Made by a program: the position numbers and the translations under genes. This document shows, piece by piece, positions 1 through 11,910 of a stretch of DNA of 64,000 bases. The stretch comes from Trachythela sp. YZ-2020. Taxonomy: Eukaryota; Cnidaria; Anthozoa; Malacalcyonacea; Clavulariidae. The stretch spans positions 124,001-188,000 of the forward strand of contig JADLSH010000325.1 in the NCBI GenBank assembly GCA_016169945.1, given 5' to 3'. The first letter of the stretch is position 1, and the number at the start of each line of letters is the position of its first letter. The notes under the pieces were generated by a model, which saw only the letters and a list, made by a program, of their open reading frames with translations, did not search any database and was not told the DNA's origin.

Positions 1-2308
1 ATAATCACAAAACCATATAACCATATAACGAAATAACCATATAACCATATAACCATATAATTATATGACCAAATAACCATATAACCACATAGCCATATAA
101 CTATTAAACCATTAAACCATATAACCATTAAAGCATATAACCAGATAACCACATAACCATTAAACCATATAACCACATAACCACATAACCATCAAACCAT
201 TAAACCATTAAACCATATAATTATATATAACCATATAACCATATAACCATATAACCATATAACCATATAACCATATAACCATATAACCATATAGCCATAT
301 AACCATATAACCATATAACGATATAACCATATAACCATGTAACCGTGTAACCATATAACCATATAAGCACATAAGCACATAAGCACATAATATATAACCA
401 TATAACCACATAACCATATAGCCACATAAACATATAACCATTAAACCATATAACCACATAACCACATAACCACATAATCATATAACCATATAACTACATC
501 ACGATATAACCACATAACCATTAAACCACATAACCACAAAACCATTAAACCATATAACAACATAACCATATAACCACATAACCACATAAGCCGATAACCA
601 TATAACCACATAACCATATAACCATATAACCACATAACCACATAACAACATAACCATTAAACAGCGTAACGATTAAACCAGATAACCACAAAACCATTAA
701 ACCATATAACAACATAACCATATCACCACATAAGCATATAAGCCGATAACCATATAACCACATAACCACATAACAACATAACCACATAACCACATAACCA
801 TATAACCACATAACCACATAACCACACAACCACATAACCACGTAACCACATAACCGCATAACCACATAACCATATAACCACCTAACCATATTACCACATA
901 ACCAGATAACCATATAACCACATAAGCATATTACCACCTAACCACATAAACATATAACCGCATAACCATTAAACCATATAACCATTAGATCATATAACCA
1001 CATAACCACATAACCACCTAACCATTAAACCATATAACCATATAACCATATAACCATATGACCATATAACCATATAACCATTAAGACACATAACCACAAA
1101 AAACTTAAACCATATAACCATATCACCACATAACCACATAACCATATAAGCCCATAACCACATTACCATATAACCACATAACCACATAACCACATAACCA
1201 TATAACCATATAACCACATAACCACGTAACCACTAAACCAGATAACCACATAGCCATATAACGATGTAACCACATAACCATATAACCACATAACCATATA
1301 ATCTTATAACCACATAACCATGTAACCACCTAACCACATATACACATAACCACATAACCACATAATCCCATAACCATATAACCATTAAATCATTAAACCA
1401 TATAACCACATAACCACATAACTGCATAAACACAAAACCATATAACCATTAAACCATTAAACCATATAACCATATAACCATATAACCATTAACACACGTA
1501 ACCACAAAACCTTTAAACCATATAGCCATATCACCACATAAACACATAACCATATAAGCCCATAACCACATTACCATATAACAACATAACCACATAAACA
1601 TATAACCACATAACCATTAAACCAGACAACCACATAGCCATATAACGACATAACCATATAACCACATAACCAGATAACGTTTAAACCATATAACCACATA
1701 ACCATATAAACATATAACCATATAACCATATAATCATATAACCACATAACCATATAACGATATAACCATATAAACATATAACCATATAATCACATAACCA
1801 AATAACCATAAAACCACAAAACCATATAACCATTAAATCATTAAACCATATAACCACATAACCATTAAACCATATAACCATTAGACCATATAACCACATA
1901 AACATATAACCTCATAACCTCATAACCTTATAACCATATAACCGCATAACCATATTACCACATAACCACATAACTATTAAACCACATAACCATGTAACAA
2001 CATAACCACATAACAACATAACCACATTAACACATAACCCCATAACCATATAACCATTAAACCATATAAACATATAGCCACTAATCCACATAACCATTAA
2101 ACTTTATAACCATATAACCATATAAAGACATAACCATGTAACCACATAACCATGTAACCACATACCACATAACCACATAATCACATAACCACATAAACTC
2201 ATAACCACAAAACCACATAACCACATAACCACATAACCAAAAAACCACACTACCACATAACCACATAACCGCATAACCACATAACCGCATAACCACATAA
2301 CCACATAA
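1..2308. repeat. 8-bp minisatellite array, block 1
   Basis: Tandem units of ATAACCAT/ATAACCAC with interspersed TAAACCAT. The plus strand is nearly devoid of G. The part at about 188-440 is a homogeneous module ('module A') marked by ATAAGCAC triplets, GTAACCGT and an ATATATAA spacer. The same module recurs near 11225, 17305, 21317, 26624, 41905 and 58016. Bases 1-910 match about 11060-11910, and 925-2308 matches 12826-14168, so this block belongs to a large duplicated segment. All long minus-strand open frames here are products of the repeat. Confidence 0.97.
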
Positions 2309-2313
2309 CGATA

Positions 2314-2559
2314 GCTTACTAACATTTCTGCCTAAGTCAGTTTTGAAGAATTTTAGTTCTTTGACTTAGCCAGGCTTCCAAAGGGTAATACAGCTCCTAA
2401 ACACATGTGTATGTCGATTTTCCAATTATGCATGTGCTCTCAGATCTTAGTCAGATTTTTGCCTAACTCAATCATGTGACATAGGCACTTTTACTTCTAA
2501 TTTTTTATGCTTACTTAAATTGCTACGAAATGAGTTAGGCAAAAAAGTTAGTAAGGTGT
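2314..2559. mobile_element. 246-bp MITE, copy 1
   Basis: A non-repeat island with imperfect terminal inverted repeats of about 24 bp. The left end reads CTTACTAACATTTCTGCC and the complement of the right end reads CTTACTAACTTTTTTGCC. CGATA flanks both sides (2309-2313 and 2560-2564) and may be a 5-bp target duplication. An internal copy of the terminal motif lies at about 2446-2470. There is no coding capacity. The copy at 14174-14419 has identical flanks, so the two copies come from duplication of the surrounding array and not from two insertions. The superfamily is not determined. Confidence 0.75.
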
Positions 2560-2564
2560 CGATA

Positions 2565-3265
2565 ACCATATTACCACGTAACCACATAACCATATAACCA
2601 CATAACCATATTACTACATAACCACATAAACATATAACCACATTACCACATTACCACATAACCACATAACCCCATAACCATTAAACCATATAAACATAAA
2701 GCCATATAACCAAATAACCATATAACCATATAACCACATAACCATTAAACCATATTACAACACAACCACACAACCACTAATCCACGTGACCATTAAAATA
2801 TATAACCATATAACCTTATAACCATACAACCATATAACGACATAACCATGTAACCACATTACCATATAACCACATAAACACATAATCACATAACCACATA
2901 ACCACATAACCATTAAACCATTAAACCATTAAACCATATAACTATATAACCATATAACCATACAACCATATAACGATATAACCATACAACCATATAACCA
3001 CATAACGATGTACCCACATAACCACATAACCACATAACCACATAAAAACATAAAAACATAAACCATTAAACCATATAACCATATAATCACAAAACCATAT
3101 AACCATATAACGAAATAACCATATAACCATATAACCATATAATTATATGACCAAATAACCATATAACCACATAGCCATATAACTATTAAACCATTAACCC
3201 ATTAAACCATAAAACCATTAAAGCATATAACCACATAACCACATAACAATTAGACCATATAAACA
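2565..3265. repeat. 8-bp minisatellite array, block 2
   Basis: Same repeat family between the two MITEs. It is matched nearly unit for unit by 14425-15165, with small indels of whole units. Confidence 0.95.
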
Positions 3266-3418
3266 CAGTGGCGAAGCCAGCCTGACAATTTGGTCATGCT
3301 ATGCAAATATTTCCGTGTTCATAGACTGTGAAAACAATCAATTTCTAAAGAAATGAATAATGATAATGATTTAAAATTTGCATTGCATGACCAAATTGTC
3401 AGGCTGGCTTCGCTACTG
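3266..3418. mobile_element. hAT-type MITE, copy 1 (full length, 153 bp)
   Basis: The terminal inverted repeats are about 43 bp with two mismatches. The left end starts CAGTGGCGAAGCCAGCC and the right end is the complement of CAGTAGCGAAGCCAGCC. A perfect 8-bp target duplication, TATAAACA, sits at 3258-3265 and 3419-3426. The 8-bp duplication and a CAGTG-like start are typical of the hAT superfamily. There is no open frame, so it must have been moved by a transposase elsewhere. The identical arrangement recurs at 15166-15318. Confidence 0.9.
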
Positions 3419-3938
3419 TATAAACATATAAACATATAACCACATAACCACATAAACATATAACCATTGAACTATATAACCACGTAACCACATAACCTCA
3501 TAACCATATAACCACAAAACCATAAAACCATACAACCACATAACCACATAACCATATAACCACATAACCACATAACCATTAAACCACATAACAATGTAAC
3601 AACATAACCGCATAACCCCATAACCATATAACCGTTAAACCATATAAACATATACCATATAACCGTTAAACCATATAACCACATAACCATATAACCACAT
3701 AATCATATAACCGTTAAACCATATAACCACACAACCACTAAACCACATAACCATTAAACCATATAACCGCATAACCATATAACCATATAACGACATAACC
3801 ATGTAACCACATAACCACTTAACCACATAACCACAAATCCAGATAACCATATAACCACATAACCACATAACCACAAAACCACACAACCAAAAAACCACAC
3901 AACCACATAACCACATAACCACATAACCACATAACCAC
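3419..3938. repeat. 8-bp minisatellite, block 3 (left part of an interrupted module)
   Basis: Minisatellite directly right of the hAT MITE. It carries the start of a recurrent ~975-bp module (landmarks TTGAACTATAT, AACCTCATAACC) and is broken off by the LINE insertion. Confidence 0.95.
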
Positions 3939-4247
3939 AATTTCACAATTTTTCACAATTTTATTAAATTTAAAGAAAAAGAAAACAAATATACAGTACT
4001 ACACGCAAAATAGCAAAGCTAATCGAGGCGTGTAGTTACAATATCAAAATTATATGCTCATTATATTTATTATTAATGTAACAATGTAAGGTGTTACATG
4101 AATAATAACTGATCTTAATAATAAAAGTATACTTTTGGCATAGAATTATATACTAAATATCTAATATTTCCCATTTATAACAACCACTTAATAATTTCTT
4201 GAATACTATACTATAACAACTATATCATGGGAAACTTAGAATTATTT
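3939..4247 (-). other. LINE 3' UTR and terminal repeat
   Basis: AT-rich non-coding tail. On the minus strand the last ~30 bases are two to three copies of an ATTGTGAAA-like unit that merge into GTGGTTATG of the minisatellite. Such simple 3' repeats are recognised by the RT in CR1/L2-group elements. Confidence 0.7.
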
Positions 4248-7200
4248 TCAATGCTTGACCATTTGTTGAACTATTGTGGGTACATCAACATAATCATCCT
4301 CAAGTTCAAGTATTGTTAAAAGGGTTTTCTTTATTATTTTATTGAAATTCGTTCTTCCCAATTCACGCACATCAGTGGAGATATTATTCCATACTTTTGC
4401 TCCAACTCTTGCGAATGATGAATTTGTTTTTGTAAGTCTTGCATATTCAATATAATAATTCTTAGATACGCAATGCCTAGTGTTATGGTTATGAATTTGT
4501 CTTGAGTGAATGAAGCAATTAGAAATTGAAGATGGGCAGGACTCGTTAGAAACATCGTGCATTAAATTGGAAACAGCTTTGATATAAAGCATATTTATGG
4601 GAAGTATTTTTGATTCAATAAAAAGTGGAATAGCATGTTCTCTGTATTTTTTGAAATAAATTAATCGTAATGCCCGTTTTTGTAAAATAAGTATCTTATT
4701 GACATACCTTTTTGATGCATGACCCATACAATTAAGCCATAAGTTATATATGGTAATATTAAACAACGATATATATTATGCAAAGTTGAAACAGGTACAA
4801 AGTGTCTCAGTCTAGCAATTACGCCGATAGCTTTACTTATTTTAGAGCTAATGTTGTCAATGTGGTATTTCCATGTAAGATTATTATCTATTAAAACTCC
4901 CAAATATTTGACAAATTCTTTGCATTCGATTTCAATGAAATTGTTCGTACTATTATCAAACAATTTTATGCTGATTTGGTAATTTAGCTTTTTTTGATGA
5001 GGTCGAAAGATAACATAATTTGTTTTACGTAAATTCAGTGTCAATTTATTTGAATTTAGCCATTCACAAACTTCCACCAGTTCTTTATTTACAATTGTCT
5101 CAAGAGATTTTAAATTTTTATCAGCATATAATATATTTGTGTCATCAGCAAACAAATAGAATTTGAATACTTTGGATGACACATGTATATCATTTATATA
5201 TATCAGAAAAGTAAAGGCCCAAGCACTGAGCCTTGTGGTACGCCATATCTATTTGTTTCTTTCATAGATATATTTTCTTCATTTTGAGTTGTTTGTATTC
5301 GATCAGTTAAATACGATTTAAACCAATTATTGATAATCCCACGAACACCATAATGCTCTAATTTACCTATGAGTATGGAGTGATCAACAGTGTCAAAAGC
5401 TTTCTTTAAATCAAGAAATATTCCACATGAGAACAGACTTTTCTCCATATTATTTTGAATGTTGCTTACAATGTCTGTAATTGCATATTGTGTCGAATGT
5501 TGGTCTCTAAAACCGTACTGTTTATCATATAAAATCTGGTTTTTATCGAAAAAATGTTTAAGACGCTTATACATCAATTTTTCAAATATTTTACTGAAAT
5601 TAGAGAGCAGTGAAATTGGCCTGTAGTTTCCTGGATCAGTCTCATCGTCATCCTTATAAACAGGAATTACCTTAGCATGTTTAAGTTTTGATGGAAATAC
5701 TCCATTTTGAATTGAAAGATTCATTATTTCAGCCAGCGGCCACGATATGTTTTCTTTTATGCATTTTAGTATACGCGTGGGACAAGAGTAAAGACCATTT
5801 GTTTTGCCACAGGGCATTAAATTGATTTCGGATTCAACTTCAGAAGACGTAACGGGTTTGAAAAAGAATGAATTTGGATAATTGTTGGTATTAAGATAAT
5901 AGCTAAAATGTTTACTTGAATTGGGCAATTTCGCAGCTAATTTTTCCCTATATATGCGAAATGCTTGTTAAAATTATTGGACATGTCTGTCGGACTCGGA
6001 GCTAGTTGATTTTTGATTGACACCTCAATTTTGTAATCAGTTTTCGACTTTTTTTCTTACGATTTATTAGATTGTTGATACCGTCCCAAGTTTTCCTCAT
6101 ATTTTTAAGATTATTTTTAAAATATTCCTCAAAATAAAACCTTTTGCTCATTCGAGTTAAGTTAGTTATTTTGTTTCGATATAATCTATATTTCTCTTTG
6201 TTTCCAGAACAAAATAGTTTGTTTTTGATCTTAATGGATTTTTTAATGCCTTTTGTTATCCATGGTTTAGCAGACTGTTTAATTTTACGTTTGGATATCG
6301 GTTTTAAAGGTGCATGTTTATTTGTTAATTTATTTAATTTATTATAGAACGTTGTAAATAATTTATCTATATTTTCTTTTTTACTATCGATAATAGAATT
6401 CCAATTAATTTGTGTTAACTCATTCTTAAAATCTGATGGTAAAAAATGTGAAAAATCTCGTACTTTGCTTTGATGTTGATATAAATGTTTTGTTTTATTG
6501 TATGTTTGGATTATACAAAATTGCGAGAAATGATCACTGATGTCAGAAACAATATTTCCACTTAGAATTGGGTCTTCAATTTTATTGACGAAAATGTTGT
6601 CAATTAATGTAGCCGAGTTATTATAAACTCTAGTTGGTTTGTCAATGGTTGGATTTAGAGCATAGCTTTGAAGGGTTAATAAAAAGTCTTGTGTGTATTG
6701 GCAGGTTTGAGCATTGAGGAGGTTTATGTTAAAATCACCCATTATATATATAGACTTATTTGATCGCAAAGCACTAAATCTGTCCAAACTTTCTTCAAAA
6801 TATGTTTGAAATGACTCTGGGGAGTTATGTTGTCTGTAGATTACTCCACAAATAATATTTGATTTATCTGGGAAATCAATTTCAACCCAAAGAGCCTGAA
6901 AAGCTTTATTGGAGCATTTTTCTAAAACAGTATATTTCAAATTATCACGAATATACATCCCCACGCCTCCTGAAGCTAATGGTGTTGGAACGAATTCAAA
7001 TTTATAGTTTTCCATATTAGGATTAAAGTCAAAAAAGTCATTATCTCTAATTTTTGTCTCTGTAATACCTATTACGCTAAAATTAAAATTTAGTTCTTGT
7101 AACAAATGAGTTTGCAAATTTTCCAAATTACGTTTCAGGCTCCTTACGTTGTTATGTAGCATTGAAAAACTTTTATTCAATATAATGTGTTTTGTTTGAG

Positions 7201-7435
7201 AGTTCTTAAGTTCTGCAAATTTATGAGGTGAATAATACTGAGATCGAATTGACTGATGCCTTGAATTAGTATCTACATTATCGGTAGATGTGTCTATATT
7301 AAAAAGCCCCAGGTCGTACATACTAGAATAACTGTTAAGATGTTTCATAGTAGGAAGGTTTAAATTGTTAGTACAGGAAAACTCCTGGATAAGGTCGACA
7401 TTATAAAATGGAAGTTCAATTAGTGAATTCGACAT
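4248..7435 (-). pseudogene. LINE ORF2: AP endonuclease plus reverse transcriptase, frame broken
   Basis: Read on the minus strand. The N-terminal segment (7435-6002) is an APE-type endonuclease with NNVRSL, ITETKI, MGDFNINLL and a terminal SDISDHF, which nicks target DNA. The middle segment (5928-5203) has the RT palm motifs YRPISLLS, FLDLKKAFDTVDH and GVPQGSVLGPLLF. The next (5182-4661) carries the catalytic YLFADDTN. The last (4766-4248) is the C-terminal region ending QQMVKH. Segments are joined by 1-nt frame shifts near 6020, 5944, 5205 and 4725. The last is a lost base in a C run that is intact in the copy at 11911-12824. Motifs are otherwise well kept, so the element decayed recently or the consensus has indel errors. 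Confidence 0.9.
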
Positions 7436-7489
7436 TAATAAAAATAACAAATGACTAAATAAACTTAGCTCTAGTTATGTTGTACACTG

Positions 7490-8260
7490 TCACTCGTTTA
7501 ATCTCTGAAGATCTTCAACATCTTTTATTCTGATAGCGCGGGAGGAAGGATTTTTTCTTAAATAAACGACAGAGTTCTTTGTCCAGCAAAATTGATAATC
7601 GTTTCTTTCTTTAAATGATCTCGCCTCGAATAAAATTTGCTGATTTTTCGGAGTTAAATGGTCAAACATTCGTACGGACGGGTTGACTTTAGAGGTTTCG
7701 CTTCGTCGATTCATCACAATCTCTTTTGCAATTCGACGAGCAAATTTGCAGATTATCGGACGCGGTTTGCCATCTTGTCTTCTACTGGGGACACGATGAG
7801 CGATATCAATGTCGCTAAGGTTTACATCAGCTCCGATCGATTTAAAAAGATCTACACACATTGAGCTGGTTTCAATCGCCGATTCCCTTTCGCTTCGCTC
7901 TGAAAGGCCAAGAATTTTAATGTTATACTGATAACTATATTCCTGAAGTTGCTCAAGCGCATCGCCAACGTGGTCGACTTTGTTGGCTATTTCAGTCAAT
8001 CTTGAGCTTAGTTTGTTCATTTCCTTTTTCATTTCAGCTTTAGAAGTACTCTCAGAATCGTATTTATCACTTAGAAACTGAAGGCTAGTTTGTAAGGTGT
8101 GGATTTGAGTTTGCAAAATTTTACTCGGGCCGTCTTGCTTCACTGGTTCTGCATGGCGTTCCATCATTTCTTGTAGTTTGCCAAAATTCGTCTTTAAAGA
8201 TTCGATTTCTCGTTTAAGAATATCGTTTTCTTTCTTTAGAGATGTTATTGTATCAGGCAT
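7490..8260 (-). CDS. LINE ORF1 protein (coiled coil plus RNA-binding domain)
   Basis: A 256-residue protein starting MPDTITSLKKEND. The open frame extends upstream into minisatellite codons, but this is the first methionine inside the element, just after its leader. Residues 1-100 are Lys/Glu-rich with heptad-like leucines, a probable coiled coil for trimerisation. From about residue 110 (YNIKILGL) to 190 there is an RRM-like fold as in L1-type ORF1p, with the conserved stretch DIAHRVPSRR and then PRPIICKFARR. The C-terminal third is basic, ending DVEDLQRLNE. By analogy it coats LINE RNA and acts as a chaperone in the RNP. It is intact. Host-gene origin is unlikely, since it sits directly before an EN-RT frame. 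Confidence 0.85.
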   Translation of the reverse strand: MPDTITSLKKENDILKREIESLKTNFGKLQEMMERHAEPVKQDGPSKILQTQIHTLQTSLQFLSDKYDSESTSKAEMKKEMNKLSSRLTEIANKVDHVGDALEQLQEYSYQYNIKILGLSERSERESAIETSSMCVDLFKSIGADVNLSDIDIAHRVPSRRQDGKPRPIICKFARRIAKEIVMNRRSETSKVNPSVRMFDHLTPKNQQILFEARSFKERNDYQFCWTKNSVVYLRKNPSSRAIRIKDVEDLQRLNE

Positions 8261-8735
8261 TATGTATATAATAACGTTTGAGCTCAAAAAAATAAAATAA
8301 TCAGAGCTCTCAAGTACACAACCGCCGCTCACAACGGTCAGGTACAATGCCACATAACCACATAAACACATAACCACATAACCACATAACCACATAACCA
8401 TATAACCACATAACCGCATAACCACAAAATAATATAACCATATAACCACATAACCACATAACCACATAACCACATAACCATACAACCATATAACCACATA
8501 ACCAGATAACCATTAAACCACACAACCATTATAAACGATATAACCACATAACCATATAACGACATAAACATGTAACCACATAATCACATTACCACATAAG
8601 CATTAAACCATTCAACGATATAACTATATAACCATATAACCATACAACCATATAACGATATAACCATGTAACCACACAACCACTAAACCACATAACCACT
8701 AAACCATACAAACATATAACCCCATATCCAGATAA

Positions 8736-8762
8736 CAAATTGTCAGGCTGGCTTCGCTACTG
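8736..8762. mobile_element. hAT MITE right-end fragment, copy a
   Basis: 27 bp (CAAATTGTCAGGCTGGC...CTACTG) identical to the right terminus of the 153-bp MITE. It is followed by the TATAAACA duplication but fused on the left to CCATATCCAGATAA, so the left part of the MITE is deleted. Confidence 0.9.
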
Positions 8763-9712
8763 TATAAACATATAAACATATAACCACATAAACATATAAC
8801 CATTGAACTATATAACCACGTAACCACATAACCTCATAACCATATAACCACAAAACCATAAAACCATACAACCACATAACCACATAACCATATAACCACA
8901 TAACCACATAACCATTAAACCACATAACAATGTAACAACATAACCGCATAACCCCATAACCATATAACCGTTAAACCATATAAACATATACCATATAACC
9001 GTTAAACCATATAACCACATAACCATATAACCACATAATCATATAACCGTTAAACCATATAACCACACAACCACTAAACCACATAACCATTAAACCATAT
9101 AACCGCATAACCATATAACCATATAACGACATAACCACATAACCACATAACCACATAACCACATAACCACAAATCCAGATAACCACATAACCACATAACC
9201 ACAAAACCACACAACCAAAAAACCACACAACCACATAACCACATAACCACATAACCACATAACCACATAACCATATAACCACATAACCGCATAACCACAT
9301 AACCACATAAACACGTAGCCACATAACCACATAACCACATAACCATATAACCACATAACCGCATAACCACAAAATAATATAACCATATAACCACATAACC
9401 ACATAACCACATAACCACATAACCACATAACCATACAACCATATAACCACATAACCAGATAACCATTAAACCACACAACCATTTTAAACGATATAACCAC
9501 ATAACCATATAACGACATAAACATGTAACCACATAATCACATTACCACATAAGCATTAAACCATTCAACGATATAACTATATAACCATATAACCATACAA
9601 CCATATAACGATATAACCATACAATCATATAGCCATATAACCATGTAACCACACAACCACTAAACCACATAACCACTAAACCATACAAACATATAACCCC
9701 ATATCCAGATAA
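8736..9712. repeat. 977-bp higher-order repeat unit
   Basis: From one truncated hAT MITE end to the next. The following unit starts at 9713. Landmarks in order: MITE end, TTGAACTATAT, AACCTCATAACC, three TATAACCGTTAAACC, a CCACAAAACCACACAACC stretch, CAAAATAATATAACC, CCATTTTAAACGATA, CCCCATATCCAG. An equivalent pair lies at 15292-16264 (973 bp) and from 16265. Confidence 0.88.
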
Positions 9713-9739
9713 CAAATTGTCAGGCTGGCTTCGCTACTG
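9713..9739. mobile_element. hAT MITE right-end fragment, copy b
   Basis: Same 27-bp remnant and same left fusion point as at 8736. It marks the second 977-bp module. Confidence 0.9.
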
Positions 9740-11910
9740 TATAAACATATAAACATATAACCACATAAACATATAACCATTGAACTATATAACCACGTAA
9801 CCACATAACCTCATAACCATATAACCACAAAACCATAAAACCATACAACCACATAACCACATAACCATATAACCACATAACCACATAACCATTAAACCAC
9901 ATAACAATGTAACAACATAACCGCATAACCCCATAACCATATAACCGTTAAACCATATAAACATATACCATATAACCGTTAAACCATATAACCACATAAC
10001 CATATAACCACATAATCATATAACCGTTAAACCATATAACCACACAACCACTAAACCACATAACCATTAAACCATATAACCGCATAACCATATAACCATA
10101 TAACGACATAACCACATAACCACATAACCACATAACCACATAACCACATAACCACATAACCACAAATCCAGATAACCACATAACCACATAACCACAAAAC
10201 CACACAACCAAAAAACCACACAACCACATAACCACATAACCACATAACCACATAACCACATAACCACATAACCACATAACCACATAACCATATAACCACA
10301 TAACCGCATAACCACAAAATAATATAACCATATAACCACATAACCACATAACCATACAACCATATAACCACATAACCAGATAACCATTAAACCACACAAC
10401 CATTTTAAACGATATAACCACATAACCATATAACGACATAACCATGTAACCACATAATCACATTACCACATAAGCATTAAACCATTCAACGATATAACTA
10501 TATAACCATATAACCATACAACCATATAACGATATAACCATACAATCATATAACCATATAACCATATAACCATGTAACCACACAACCACTAAACCACATA
10601 ACCATTAAACCATACAACCATATAACCCCATATCCAGATAACCACATAACCACATAACCATATAACCACGTAACCACGTAACCACACAACCATATAACCA
10701 TTAAACCAGATAATCAGAAAACCATTAAATCATATAACCATATAACCTTATAACCATACAACCATATAACGACATAACCATGTAACCACATTACCATATA
10801 ACCACATAAACACATAAACACATAAACACATAAACACATAACCACATAACCACATAATCATATAACTACATAACCACATAACCAGATAACCATTAAACCA
10901 TTAAACCATTAAACCATATAACTGTATAACCATATAACCATACAACCACATAACGAAATAACCATACAACCCTACAACCATATAACCACATAACGATGTA
11001 CCCACATAACAACATAACCACATAAAAACATAAAAACATAAACCATTAAACCATATAACCATATAATGAAATAACCATATAACCATATAACCATATAATT
11101 ATATGACCAAATAACCATATAACCACATAGCCATATAACTATTAAACCATTAAACCATATAACCATTAAAGCATATAACCAGATAACCACATAACCATTA
11201 AACCATATAACCACATAACCACATAACCATCAAACCATTAAACCATTAAACCATATAATTATATATAACCATATAACCATATAACCATATAACCACATAA
11301 CCATATAACCATATAACCATATAGCCATATAACCATATAACCATATAACGATATAACCATATAACCATGTAACCGTGTAACCATATAACCATATAAGCAC
11401 ATAAGCACATAAGCACATAATATATAACCACATAACCACATAACCATATAGCCACATAAACATATAACCATTAAACCATATAACCACATAACCACATAAT
11501 CATATAACCATATAACTACATCACGATATAACCACATAACCATTAAACATAACCACAAAACCATTAAACCATATAACAACATAAACATATAACCACATAA
11601 CCACATAAGCCGATAACCATATAACCACATAACCATATAACCATATAACCACATAACCACATAACAACATAACCATTAAACAGCGTAACGATTAAACCAG
11701 ATAACCACAAAACCATTAAACCATATAACAACATAACCATATCACCACATAAGCATATAAGCCGATAACCATATAACCACATAACCACATAACAACAAAA
11801 CCACATAACCACATAACCATATAACCACATAACCACATAACCACACAACCATAACCATAACCACATAACCGCATAACCACATAACCATATAACCACCTAA
11901 CCATATTACC

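Larger units (their letters stand above)
3939..8349 (-). mobile_element. CR1/L2-like LINE retrotransposon, near full length
   Basis: A 4.4-kb non-LTR element on the minus strand. It has a short 5' leader (8261-8349), ORF1 (8260-7490), a 54-bp gap, ORF2 with endonuclease then reverse transcriptase (7435-4248), and a ~310-bp AT-rich 3' UTR. The 3' end is a short tandem repeat built on ATTGTGAAA that runs into the minisatellite. There is no poly(A). The domain order and a microsatellite-like 3' end fit the CR1/L2/Daphne part of the Jockey group. The exact clade needs an RT phylogeny. ORF2 contains several 1-nt frame breaks, so this copy is dead or carries consensus errors. A target-site duplication cannot be recognised inside tandem repeats. 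Confidence 0.9.
8350..11910. repeat. 8-bp minisatellite array, block 4 (977-bp higher-order repeats)
   Basis: Contains two head-to-tail copies of a ~977-bp module, each beginning with a 27-bp remnant of the hAT MITE (8736-8762 and 9713-9739), then module A again at about 11225-11470. Bases 11060-11910 mirror 1-910. Confidence 0.95.

Noticed and set aside
1..2308. CRISPR-like array
   Set aside because: Units are contiguous 8-mers with no spacers, and the elements are eukaryotic.
3419..3426. TATAAACA after the hAT MITE as a TATA-type promoter element
   Set aside because: It is the 8-bp target duplication, matched exactly on the other side, with no gene downstream.
6144..6347. Plus-strand frames at 6144-6347 and 7658-7864
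   Set aside because: Antisense shadows of LINE ORF2 and ORF1.
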